This document shows, piece by piece, positions 18,059 to 26,025 of a stretch of DNA of 64,000 bases. The position numbers and the translations under genes were made by a program. This DNA is from Agathobaculum butyriciproducens (lineage in GTDB: Bacteria > Bacillota > Clostridia > Oscillospirales > Butyricicoccaceae), in assembly GCA_003096535.1 (NCBI GenBank), contig QEKJ01000013.1, positions 1 through 64,000 of the forward strand. The letters are read 5' to 3'. A model generated the notes under the pieces. It was not told where the DNA came from. It saw only the letters and a program-made list of their open reading frames with translations, and made no database searches. Numbering within the stretch: the first letter of the stretch is position 1; each line of letters begins with the position of its first letter.

Positions 18059-21000
18059 TCAGCAGACCGCGATCGACGACCGCGGCGGCGCACTGCTGGT
18101 TTCAGCGGCAGCCGGCTCGGGCAAGACAGCCGTGCTGACCGAGCGTGTGCTCCGGCGGCTGACGGACGAGAACGATCCGGTCGATATCGACCGCCTGCTG
18201 CTGGTTACCTTTACCAATGCAGCGGCAGCCGAAATGCGTGAGCGAATCGGTGCGGCCCTCGGTGCGGCCGTAGCCGCAAACCCGCGGGATACCCGTCTGC
18301 GGCGGCAGCTGTTCCTCGTGCACCGCGCGAAAATCACGACTGTGCATGCGCTGTGCCTGTCGCTCGCGCGCGAGCAGGCGGCGGTGCTCGGCATCGCGCC
18401 CGACTTTCGCCTGATGGACGAAAACGAGGGCAAGCTGCTTCGCGCCGAGGTGCTCGAAGAAGTGCTCGACACGGCCTACGAGCAGGCGGACGAGAAGTTT
18501 TTCGCGCTCTGTGACCTGCTGACGGCGGGGCGCGACGATAAAAAGCTGGGCGAGGTCATTCTCGGCACCTACGAGAAAATTCAGGCGCATCCCGATCCGC
18601 GGGCGTTCCTTGAGGACGTGCGTGCGGGGTTGTACACGCGCGGCATGGACACGCCGCACGGCTGTGTTCTGCGCGAGCAGGCAAGGTCGGCGGCACAGCA
18701 CGGTGCGGCATTTCTGCACATGGCTGTGGATGAATTGACCGGCATTGACGAGCTGGCGGACAACTATCTGCCCGCGCTGACGAGCGACTTAAATCAGGCC
18801 GAGCGTCTGCTTGATGCGCTGTATAACGGCAGCTGGGACGACTGCGTGAAGGCTGCCCGGTCGATCTCGTTTGACCGACTCAAGGCCGCGAGAAAATTTG
18901 AGGACAAGGCGTTCCTCGAGCAGATCAAGGCCATGCGCGAGGAGTGGAAGGGCGTTGCCAATAATATTCGGGAGAAATGGCTGACCGTCACCGCAGAAGA
19001 GGCGGAGTACGACCGTGGCCTGACAGCACCCGCGCTGTTCGCGCTCATCGACATGGTAAATGCCTTCGACGATGCCTTTACGGCAGCGAAACGTGCAAGA
19101 AATGCTGCGGATTTCAACGATTTGGAGCACTTTGCCGTGCGTCTGCTGTACACAGACGGCAAGCCGTCCGCACTGGCGAAAACCATGTCCGAGCAGTTCA
19201 CCGAAATTGCGGTAGACGAGTATCAGGACACCAACGCCGTGCAGGATGCCATCTTCCGCGCACTCTCCAGAGACGAGACCAACCTGTTCATGGTCGGTGA
19301 CGTCAAGCAGAGCATTTACGGCTTTCGACTGGCGGACCCGTCCATTTTCCTGGAGAAATACCGCAGCTTCGGTGAGGCGGCGGATGCCGCCGACGGGCAG
19401 CCGCGCCGTGTTGTCCTCGGGCAGAATTTCCGTTCGCGGGCGGCTGTGCTGGACGCGTGCAACTACCTGTTTGCCGCCGTCATGGGCGAGACCGTGGGCG
19501 ACCTCGCGTACACGGACAAGGAGGCGCTGCACCTCGGTGCGGACTACTATCCGGAGGCCGGAAACGAGCGGTACAAGACCGAAGTCCTGCTCGTGGATGC
19601 GGACGGACTCGGCGAAGACGATGATGCGCCGGACAAGACCGAACTCGAAGCGCGGCTTGCCGCGAAGCGGATTCGTGCGTTGCTCGATGAAGGCTTTCCG
19701 GTGACGGACAAGCAGACCGGAAAGCTGCGTCCGGTCACGCCGGGTGACATCGTAATCCTGCTGCGCTCGCCCAGAAGCAAGGCGCCGACCTACATTGCGG
19801 AGCTGGAGCGTATCGGCGTAACAGCCAGCGCCGAGCAGCGCGGCGGCCTGCTGGAGACTGCCGAGGTCGGCACGATGGTGTCGCTGCTCAGCGTCATTGA
19901 TAATCCGAGGCAGGACGTTGACCTTATCGGTGTGATGCGCTCGCCGCTGTTCGGCTTCACCGAGCAGGAACTGGCAGATATTCGCCTTGTGGATCGCAAG
20001 ATCAGCTATTATGACGCGCTTCTGCAGTCGCGAACGGATTTCCCGAAGGTGGAAACCTTTCTGCAGCGGCTGGACTTTCTGCGCACTTTTGCGTGCGATC
20101 AGCCGGTGTACCGCCTGCTGTGGGAAATTTACGATCAGACCGGTGCACTCGGCCTGTACGGCGCGCTGCCGAACGGCGCACAGCGCCAGAGCAACCTGCT
20201 GACATTCTTCGAGCGGGCGCGCTCGTTTGAGGGACAGGGCTTCCGCGGCCTGTTTGACTTTGTGCGCCTGCTGCGCGGCATGCTCGAGCAGGGCGAGGAT
20301 TTCCAGACGGTCGGTGCCGAGGCCACCGGCGGTGCGGTCCGCATTCTGTCCATCCACAAGTCCAAAGGACTGGAATTTCCGGTCGTTATCGTGGCAGACT
20401 GCGCCAAGCAGTTCAACGACAGCGACCTCAAGGAGCCGGTGCTCGTGCACCAGAACCTCGGCTTCGGCAGCAAGTGCCGCGACCGTGACCGCGGTGTGCA
20501 GTATGACACCGCCGAGCGCATTGCGGTCTCGGTGCAGATGCGCCGCGAGATGATATCCGAAGAGCTGCGCGTATTATATGTAGCGATGACGCGCGCCAAG
20601 GAAAAACTGATTCTGACGGCAGCCACCGGCAGTCTGCGGAATTCGCTGAAAAAATGGTCGCTGCTGGCATCGCTCGATGAGCTGCCGCAGTACGCCATGG
20701 GCGCGGTGCGCACGCCGCTTGCGTGGATTCTGACACCGCTGCTGCGGCATCCGTGCGCGCGTGCGTTCCGCGAGGAGTATGCGCCTGAGGTGCCCGAGCA
20801 CGGCACGGACAATGACGCATTCACGCTCAAGGTGTATTATCCGAGCGACCTGCAGCCGCAGGAAACTGAAATCCTGCGTTTCGAGGACAGGGAGACCGGC
20901 AACTGCACCGTGCAGCCGCACTTCGACTACCCGCATGCTTACCTCGCGGATCTGCCGAGCAAGCTGACCGCCACCGGTGTCGGCCGCGGCTACCGCGCAG

Positions 21001-21614
21001 ACGAGGCCGCCGAGGAGACACCGCCTCCGCGGAAGGAGGTGCAGCTGCGCGCGCCGCTGTTCGAGCAGGGAGAAAAAAAGCTGACACCGGCCGAGATCGG
21101 CACAGCACACCACCTGTTCATGCAGTTCTGCGACTTTGACGCCGCCTGTGCGCCGAACGGCGTGGAAAACGAGCTGAACCGTCTGGCGGAAAAGAAGATT
21201 TTGTCCACAGAACAGGCGCATGCTGTGGATAAACGCAAGATCGAACGGTTTTTCGCCTCCGACCTGTACAAAACCTTTATGGCGGAAAACAAGGTGCGGC
21301 GTGAGTTCAAGTTCTCCGTGCTCGTTCCGGCGCAAGCGTATTTTCCGGTTGCGGCGGACGCACCCGAGGAAAATGTGCTCCTGCAGGGTGTTATCGACTG
21401 CCTGATCGAAACCAGGGACGGTTTTGTTATCCTTGACTTCAAGACCGACCGCATCAAGAAGGGCGGTGCGGTCGAGAGAGCCGAGCAGTACCGTCCGCAG
21501 CTGGCCGCCTACGCGCGTGCCGTGCATGAGATTTACGGCAGACCGGTCCGCGCCTGCGTGCTGTACTTTTTCCACACCGGCGATACCGAATGGGTGTCGC
21601 TTGACGAGGACTGA
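18039..21614 (+). CDS. addA: ATP-dependent helicase/nuclease subunit A (AddA)
   Basis: Protein of 1191 aa, a UvrD-like helicase fused to a RecB-type nuclease. It has QQTAIDDRGG and Walker A SAAAGSGKTAVLTERVL at 6-37, the helicase box VDEYQDTN at about 391, and GDVKQSIYGFRLADP at about 420. Further motifs are ILSIHKSKGLEFPVV at about 768, LYVAMTRAKEKL at about 847, and the nuclease motif ILDFKTDRI near 1131. It unwinds and cuts DNA with AddB. The 20-base overlap with addB makes co-translation likely. Confidence 0.98.
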   Translation: MPKWTPDQQTAIDDRGGALLVSAAAGSGKTAVLTERVLRRLTDENDPVDIDRLLLVTFTNAAAAEMRERIGAALGAAVAANPRDTRLRRQLFLVHRAKITTVHALCLSLAREQAAVLGIAPDFRLMDENEGKLLRAEVLEEVLDTAYEQADEKFFALCDLLTAGRDDKKLGEVILGTYEKIQAHPDPRAFLEDVRAGLYTRGMDTPHGCVLREQARSAAQHGAAFLHMAVDELTGIDELADNYLPALTSDLNQAERLLDALYNGSWDDCVKAARSISFDRLKAARKFEDKAFLEQIKAMREEWKGVANNIREKWLTVTAEEAEYDRGLTAPALFALIDMVNAFDDAFTAAKRARNAADFNDLEHFAVRLLYTDGKPSALAKTMSEQFTEIAVDEYQDTNAVQDAIFRALSRDETNLFMVGDVKQSIYGFRLADPSIFLEKYRSFGEAADAADGQPRRVVLGQNFRSRAAVLDACNYLFAAVMGETVGDLAYTDKEALHLGADYYPEAGNERYKTEVLLVDADGLGEDDDAPDKTELEARLAAKRIRALLDEGFPVTDKQTGKLRPVTPGDIVILLRSPRSKAPTYIAELERIGVTASAEQRGGLLETAEVGTMVSLLSVIDNPRQDVDLIGVMRSPLFGFTEQELADIRLVDRKISYYDALLQSRTDFPKVETFLQRLDFLRTFACDQPVYRLLWEIYDQTGALGLYGALPNGAQRQSNLLTFFERARSFEGQGFRGLFDFVRLLRGMLEQGEDFQTVGAEATGGAVRILSIHKSKGLEFPVVIVADCAKQFNDSDLKEPVLVHQNLGFGSKCRDRDRGVQYDTAERIAVSVQMRREMISEELRVLYVAMTRAKEKLILTAATGSLRNSLKKWSLLASLDELPQYAMGAVRTPLAWILTPLLRHPCARAFREEYAPEVPEHGTDNDAFTLKVYYPSDLQPQETEILRFEDRETGNCTVQPHFDYPHAYLADLPSKLTATGVGRGYRADEAAEETPPPRKEVQLRAPLFEQGEKKLTPAEIGTAHHLFMQFCDFDAACAPNGVENELNRLAEKKILSTEQAHAVDKRKIERFFASDLYKTFMAENKVRREFKFSVLVPAQAYFPVAADAPEENVLLQGVIDCLIETRDGFVILDFKTDRIKKGGAVERAEQYRPQLAAYARAVHEIYGRPVRACVLYFFHTGDTEWVSLDED

Positions 21615-21666
21615 CAGCATTTGACCGCCCGGCAGTTAAGAGCGTGTTAAGATTCATTTGCATGCA

Positions 21667-21695
21667 TTGACATTGCGGCCGCACGATGGTAAATT
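21667..21695 (+). promoter_or_regulatory. Strong sigma-A promoter with no protein gene behind it
   Basis: -35 TTGACA (21667-21672), exact consensus; 17 bp spacer; -10 TAAATT (21690-21695), the same -10 as hrcA. It lies downstream of addA and reads into a short stretch that ends at an intrinsic terminator. Confidence 0.75.
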
Positions 21696-21701
21696 GAGTA
21701 C

Positions 21702-21824
21702 AACAAAAGCGAAGGGGCACCGGAAAAATACCGGACGGCTCCGCAGGACTTCAATATGCCACCATCATTCATTCCTCATTTCCAAATGAAAAATCCGCAG
21801 ACGGGAACGTCTGCGGATTTTTCT
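21702..21824 (+). ncRNA. Candidate small RNA of about 120 nt
   Basis: It is defined by the consensus promoter just upstream and the terminator at 21788-21824. It has no credible reading frame. The first half can fold: GAAG...CTTC encloses GGGGC paired with GCTCC, with CCGG...CCGG inside (about 21711-21753). The second half is C/A/T-rich and unstructured until the terminator. It does not match 6S, SRP, tmRNA, RNase P or any riboswitch class whose core I can recognise. Confidence 0.55.
21788..21824 (+). terminator. Intrinsic terminator of the candidate small RNA
   Basis: AAATCCGCAGACG pairs with CGTCTGCGGATTT around GGAA, followed by a T-run. Confidence 0.92.
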
Positions 21825-21889
21825 ATCTCTAATCTATCGAAAAGGAACAGGCTATATCAATTAAGCGCGATAGCGCGCATAAAATAGAA

Positions 21890-22135
21890 TTTACTGTGCA
21901 AATTCGTAGCCCGTAGGCCTCTATCCTTAAAAATGTTTAATGAGAGCAAACCGGGAGCATGTATCGGCGCAGCGCGTCCAAGAATCCGCGCAAGGATAGC
22001 GCAGGTTTTACACCCTGAGAGGGAGAAAGTTTCCGTATGGGAACTTTCGGACAACTTTGGAACGGCCCACGGTCCGTTCCTGCGTGTCGGTGAAACTGTA
22101 GTTCCGCGACAGTTTATTGCACGGATTGCATAACA
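21890..22135 (+). ncRNA. Hairpin-rich stretch upstream of guaB, possible structured RNA or repeat remnant
   Basis: Two clean hairpins stand close together: GAAAGTT-T-CC...GG-G-AACTTTC (about 22023-22046) and GGAACGG...CCGTTCC (about 22060-22081). GTGCAA near 21895 could pair with TTGCAC near 22118 to close the whole segment. The sequence 21968-22005 is a single copy of the 36 nt unit that is tandemly repeated before era. A 66-codon frame (21933-22133) crosses it, but the hairpins argue against coding. It lies upstream of the guaB promoter, so it is not a guaB leader unless read through. Confidence 0.35.
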
Positions 22136-22175
22136 CGCATGCGGCAAAAATCGTGAAAAACCGTCATATGCCCGC

Positions 22176-22204
22176 TTTACTTTACAGGGCAAAAAGGATA
22201 TAAT
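22176..22204 (+). promoter_or_regulatory. Promoter of guaB
   Basis: -35 TTTACT (22176-22181), 17 bp spacer, -10 TATAAT (22199-22204). It gives a 5' leader of about 45 bases with no room for a riboswitch. Confidence 0.75.
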
Positions 22205-22253
22205 AAACTTAACTATCAAAAACGACCTATTTGGAGAAAAGGAGAACGACGAA

Positions 22254-23759
22254 ATGGCGTATTATTTCAGTGAACCTTCGCATACCTTTAACGAATATCT
22301 GCTGGTACCGGGGTATTCCTCTGCGGAGTGCATGCCGGCGAACGTAAGCCTGCGCACACCAATCGTTAAGTACAAAAAGGGCGAGGAATCCGCGCTGTAT
22401 GCCAACATTCCGATGGTTTCTGCAATCATGCAGGCGGTATCGGATGATCGTATGGCGATCGCACTGGCGCAGGAGGGCGGTATCTCCTTTATCTTCGGTT
22501 CGCAGTCGATCGAGAGCGAGGCTGCCATGGTTTCCCGCGTAAAGAGCTACAAGGCAGGCTTCATCGTATCCGACTCCAACGTAAAGCCGGACACCACCCT
22601 TGAGGAGGTTCTCAAGCTGAAGGAGCGCACCGGTCACTCCACCATGGCTGTTACCGATGACGGCACCGCTAACGGCAAGCTGCTCGGCATTGTCACCAGC
22701 CGCGACTACCGCGTTTCCCGCATGGAGCGCAGCGTTAAGGTTGAGGAGTTTATGACTCCGTTTGACAAGCTGATCACCGCTCCGGCAGATACCAGCCTCA
22801 AGATCGCAAACGACATCATCTGGGACAACAAGCTGAACTCTCTGCCGCTGGTAGACGACAAGCAGCACCTTGTTTATATGGTATTCCGCAAGGACTACGA
22901 CAGCCACAAGGCAAACTCTCTTGAGCTGCTCGATGAGCACAAGCGTTATGTAGTCGGCGCAGGCATCAACACCCGCGACTACGCAGAGCGTGTTCCGGCA
23001 CTGGTTGAGGCGGGCGCAGACGTTCTCTGCATTGACTCCTCCGAGGGCTTCTCCGAGTGGCAGAGCCGCACCCTGTCCTGGGTACGCGCAAAGTACGGCG
23101 ACAGTGTAAAGGTCGGCGCGGGCAACGTTGTTGACCGTGAGGGCTTCCGTTTCCTCGCTGAGGCCGGCGCGGACTTCATCAAGGTCGGCATCGGCGGCGG
23201 CTCCATCTGCATCACTCGTGAGCAGAAGGGCATCGGCCGCGGTCAGGCTACCGCTCTGATCGAGGTTGCAGCCGCTCGTGACGAGTATTTCGAGGAGACC
23301 GGCATCTACATTCCGATCTGCTCGGACGGCGGTATCGTTCACGATTATCACTGCACGCTGGCGCTGGCTATGGGCGCTGACTTCCTCATGCTCGGCCGCT
23401 ACTTCTCTCGTTTTGACGAGTCCCCGACGAACAAGGTCAACATCAACGGCAGCTACATGAAGGAATACTGGGGCGAGGGTTCTGCCCGTGCCCGCAACTG
23501 GCAGCGCTACGACATGGGCGGCGACAAGAAGCTGTCCTTCGAGGAAGGCGTTGACTCCTACGTTCCGTACGCAGGCTCGCTGAAGGACAACCTCGGCCTG
23601 ACCCTGAGCAAGGTACGTTCCACCATGTGCAACTGCGGCTCTCTGTCCATTCCGGAGTTCCAGAAGAAGGCAAAGATCACGCTGGTATCCGCAACCTCGA
23701 TCGTCGAGGGCGGCGCACACGATGTTGTGCTCAAGGAAACCTCATCTACGAGCAAATAA
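22254..23759 (+). CDS. guaB: Inosine-5'-monophosphate dehydrogenase
   Basis: Protein of 501 aa. It is a TIM barrel with two CBS domains inserted at about residues 95-215. The catalytic loop is [15 protein letters not shown], with the active-site Cys at about 323. [11 protein letters not shown] follows, then ARNWQRYD holds the Arg-Tyr pair of the mobile flap. It oxidises IMP to XMP, the committed step of GMP synthesis. The loop ICITREQ and the flap sequence are those of the divergent IMPDH type I remember from Tritrichomonas foetus, not the B. subtilis type (ICTTR). It is monocistronic, with its own promoter and terminator. Confidence 0.95.
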   Translation: MAYYFSEPSHTFNEYLLVPGYSSAECMPANVSLRTPIVKYKKGEESALYANIPMVSAIMQAVSDDRMAIALAQEGGISFIFGSQSIESEAAMVSRVKSYKAGFIVSDSNVKPDTTLEEVLKLKERTGHSTMAVTDDGTANGKLLGIVTSRDYRVSRMERSVKVEEFMTPFDKLITAPADTSLKIANDIIWDNKLNSLPLVDDKQHLVYMVFRKDYDSHKANSLELLDEHKRYVVGAGINTRDYAERVPALVEAGADVLCIDSSEGFSEWQSRTLSWVRAKYGDSVKVGAGNVVDREGFRFLAEAGADFIKVGIGGGSICITREQKGIGRGQATALIEVAAARDEYFEETGIYIPICSDGGIVHDYHCTLALAMGADFLMLGRYFSRFDESPTNKVNINGSYMKEYWGEGSARARNWQRYDMGGDKKLSFEEGVDSYVPYAGSLKDNLGLTLSKVRSTMCNCGSLSIPEFQKKAKITLVSATSIVEGGAHDVVLKETSSTSK

Positions 23760-23775
23760 GCATAGTTTACTCACA

Positions 23776-23808
23776 AATTGCCCCACAGGTTATCTCTGCG
23801 GGGCAATT
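23776..23808 (+). terminator. Intrinsic terminator of guaB
   Basis: AATTGCCCC-A-CAG pairs with CTG-C-GGGGCAATT. The T-run is weak (TTCTTA). Confidence 0.7.
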
Positions 23809-23847
23809 CTTATCGGAAATGAGATTGCATGAAGGGGGAGGGGCGCT

Positions 23848-25140
23848 ATGCCTCAGAATAACAAGCCGGGACGCCGTCTGCTGCGGCAGCTGTACGGCTC
23901 GTGGTATCGCGTGCGGCATAATATCAGCATTTTTGTGAGATGGTGCCTGTTTGCGGTAATCATCGGCGTGGTCGTCGGCGCGGTCGGCGCGGCGTTTGAG
24001 CACGCGCTTGAATGGGCGACCGAAACCCGGCAGGAGCAGAGCTGGACACTGTATTTTCTGCCGCTGGTCGGTGTTTTCATTGCGTTCTGGTACAGTAAAA
24101 TGGATATGCCGCTTGAGCGCGGCACTAACTTTATCCTGACCTCGGTGCGGCAGGATCATCCGGTACGGCTGCGGCTTGCGCCGAGCATCTTCATCACCTC
24201 GGTGCTGACCCATCTGTGCGGCGGCTCTGCCGGACGAGAAGGTGCGGCGCTGCAGCTCGGCGGTGCGATTTCGGGCAATATCGGACATCTGATGCACCTG
24301 GACGACAAGGATTCCCGCACAATCACCATGTGCGGCATGGCAGCGTGCTTTTCGGCGCTGTTCGGCACGCCGCTTGCGGCGAGCGTGTTCGCAATGGAGG
24401 TTATCAGCGTGGGCGTGATGTACTACGCGGCGCTGTTTCCGTCCATCCTTGCGAGCGTGATCGCGCATCAGGTAGCGCTGCAGCTTGGCGGCGGCACGAC
24501 CGCGTTTACGCTCTCCGGTGTGCCGGGAAATACAGATGTGCTGCTCATTGTAAAGCTGGTGGCGTTCGGCGTGGTCTGCGCCGGACTGAGTGCGCTCGTG
24601 TGCATCATCTTCCATAAAATCGGCCATCTGTTCAAGCATTTTCTGCCGAATCAGTACGCGTGCATCGCGGTCGGCGGTGCTGTCGTTGTGCTTATCAGCC
24701 TGCTGCTCGGCACCCGAGACTACAACGGTGCAGGCATGCAGGTCATTGAACGCGCGATTGCCGGTCATGCGGCCTACGAGGCGTTTTTCCTCAAGCTGGT
24801 GCTGACGGCGATTACCATTGGCGTCGGCTATAAAGGCGGTGAGATCGTGCCCGTGCTGTTCATCGGTGCGACCTTCGGCGCCGCCTACGGCGGATTTTTC
24901 GGTCTGGCGCCGTCCTTTGCGGCCGGTCTCGGCATGACGGCTGTGTTCTGCGGCGTGACAAATTCGCCGCTCACATCCATCCTGTTGGCGTATGAGCTGT
25001 TCGGCGGTCAGAGCCTTTCGCTGTTCGCGCTGGTCATCGCCATCTCGTATATGCTCTCCGGCTACTACGGCCTGTACAGTGAGCAGAAGATCGTCTATTC
25101 CAAGCTCCAGCCGAGATATATCGACCGAAAAACCAAATAA
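23848..25140 (+). CDS. ClC-family chloride channel or transporter
   Basis: Protein of 430 aa with about ten or more hydrophobic segments. ClC selectivity motifs are visible: GGSAGREGAALQLGG (about residue 129) contains the GREG glutamate that gates transport in ClC antiporters. A later VTNSPLTSILLAYELFGG region (about 370) forms the ion pathway. In bacteria such proteins usually exchange chloride or fluoride for protons across the cytoplasmic membrane. This one has the ordinary GREG motif, so chloride is the first guess. The ATG has a strong GGGGGAGGGG ribosome site 5 bases upstream. No regulatory CBS domain is present. Confidence 0.9.
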   Translation: MPQNNKPGRRLLRQLYGSWYRVRHNISIFVRWCLFAVIIGVVVGAVGAAFEHALEWATETRQEQSWTLYFLPLVGVFIAFWYSKMDMPLERGTNFILTSVRQDHPVRLRLAPSIFITSVLTHLCGGSAGREGAALQLGGAISGNIGHLMHLDDKDSRTITMCGMAACFSALFGTPLAASVFAMEVISVGVMYYAALFPSILASVIAHQVALQLGGGTTAFTLSGVPGNTDVLLIVKLVAFGVVCAGLSALVCIIFHKIGHLFKHFLPNQYACIAVGGAVVVLISLLLGTRDYNGAGMQVIERAIAGHAAYEAFFLKLVLTAITIGVGYKGGEIVPVLFIGATFGAAYGGFFGLAPSFAAGLGMTAVFCGVTNSPLTSILLAYELFGGQSLSLFALVIAISYMLSGYYGLYSEQKIVYSKLQPRYIDRKTK

Positions 25141-25156
25141 TCACACTAAGCTGAAT

Positions 25157-25231
25157 TGTAGAGCGGGGTGACCTCAGAAGGTGAATTGCCCGAAAGGCAA
25201 GAGAAGCCACTCTGGAGTGTCCCGCCCTACA
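25157..25231 (+). repeat. Composite 75 nt palindromic repeat, copy 1
   Basis: An outer palindrome (GTAGAGCGGGGTG...TCCCGCCCTAC) encloses AGAAGGTGAATTGC, a small hairpin (TTGCC-CGAAA-GGCAA) and AGAGAAGCCACTCTGGAGT. Copies occur at 37904-37976 (inverted), 56527-56602 and, degenerate, 58650-58725. In copies 2 and 3 the inner hairpin is TTGCGGC-AAA-GCCGCAA, so both arms changed together. Confidence 0.7.
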
Positions 25232-25258
25232 TCTTATCCTTCGAAAGGAACAAAACCA

Positions 25259-25915
25259 ATGCAGAATTTCAAAGGTGCAATTTTCGACATGGACGGCACG
25301 CTTTTGGACTCCATGCCGGTCTGGAAACGACTGACACAGCGCTACCTTGCGCAGTTCGACGTTCACATCACAGACGCGGACTACGCGGTATGCGAGGGCT
25401 TTTCCCAGCCGCAGGTCGCGGAGTATTTTCTGAAACGCTATCCGAACCTGCCGCTGACCCAGCAGCAGATGCTCGACGGCATGGACGAGATGATCACCTC
25501 GCGCTACGAGACGATTGCCCGGCCGAAGGACGGCGTGATCGACTTTCTCGAAGGTCTGCGCGCACGCGGCGTCAAAATGGCGATCGCTACGCTGACGGCA
25601 CGCCGCCACGCGGAGAAGGCGCTCATCGACCGCGACATGATGAAATATTTCGAGTTCATGCTCACCATCGAGGACGTAGGCGTGCCCAAGTACGAGCCGG
25701 ACATCTATCTCGAAGCCGCAAAGCGTCTCGGTCTGACGGCAGAGGAGTGCATGGTGTTCGAGGATGCGCCGTATGCGGGCGTAACGGCGAAAAAAGCCGG
25801 TTTTGCGCTCTGCGGCATGGCAGAGCCCGCCTACGCGGAGGGCGAAGACACGCTCCGGCAGGTGAGCGATGTGTTCGTCGAGCATTCCTTTGCCGAACTT
25901 GCGGATAAATTGTAA
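25259..25915 (+). CDS. HAD-superfamily phosphatase, beta-phosphoglucomutase-like
   Basis: Protein of 218 aa. Motif I is FDMDGTLLDSMPVW (residues 9-22, nucleophile Asp). A helical cap follows, then motif II (ATLTARR, about 108), motif III Lys (VPKYEPDIYLEAAKRLG, about 142) and motif IV VFEDAPYAG (about 167). This is the cap type I layout of beta-phosphoglucomutase and small sugar-phosphate phosphatases. The substrate cannot be told. The ATG at 25259 has AAAGGAAC upstream. An earlier in-frame start at 25181 would run through the repeat and lacks a ribosome site. Confidence 0.88.
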   Translation: MQNFKGAIFDMDGTLLDSMPVWKRLTQRYLAQFDVHITDADYAVCEGFSQPQVAEYFLKRYPNLPLTQQQMLDGMDEMITSRYETIARPKDGVIDFLEGLRARGVKMAIATLTARRHAEKALIDRDMMKYFEFMLTIEDVGVPKYEPDIYLEAAKRLGLTAEECMVFEDAPYAGVTAKKAGFALCGMAEPAYAEGEDTLRQVSDVFVEHSFAELADKL

Positions 25916-25922
25916 AAAACAC

Positions 25923-25951
25923 TTGCAATATAACGCATCATGTCCTATTAT
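25923..25951 (+). promoter_or_regulatory. Promoter of the MATE-luxS operon
   Basis: -35 TTGCAA (25923-25928), 17 bp spacer, -10 TATTAT (25946-25951). Confidence 0.65.
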
Positions 25952-25969
25952 ATATAGGAAAGAGAGTAT

Positions 25970-26001
25970 GGAGCTGCGTTAGAAATCCTAACGCGGCTTC
26001 C
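25970..26001 (+). promoter_or_regulatory. Leader hairpin before the MATE gene
   Basis: GCTGCGTTAG-AAAT-CCTAACGCGGC forms a 10-11 bp stem near the start of the transcript, followed by TTCCTTTT. It could be a weak terminator (attenuator) or a mRNA-stabilising stem 10-15 bases from the ribosome site. Confidence 0.5.
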
Positions 26002-26025
26002 TTTTACGTTGGGAGGCTGAAATTT

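Noticed and set aside
21933-22133. 66-codon open frame upstream of guaB
   Set aside because: No ribosome site, and two strong hairpins and a dispersed repeat unit lie inside it, so a structured or repeat origin is more likely than a gene.
22082-22253. Purine riboswitch before guaB
   Set aside because: The promoter at 22176-22204 leaves only about 45 bases of leader, too short, and no purine aptamer core is present.
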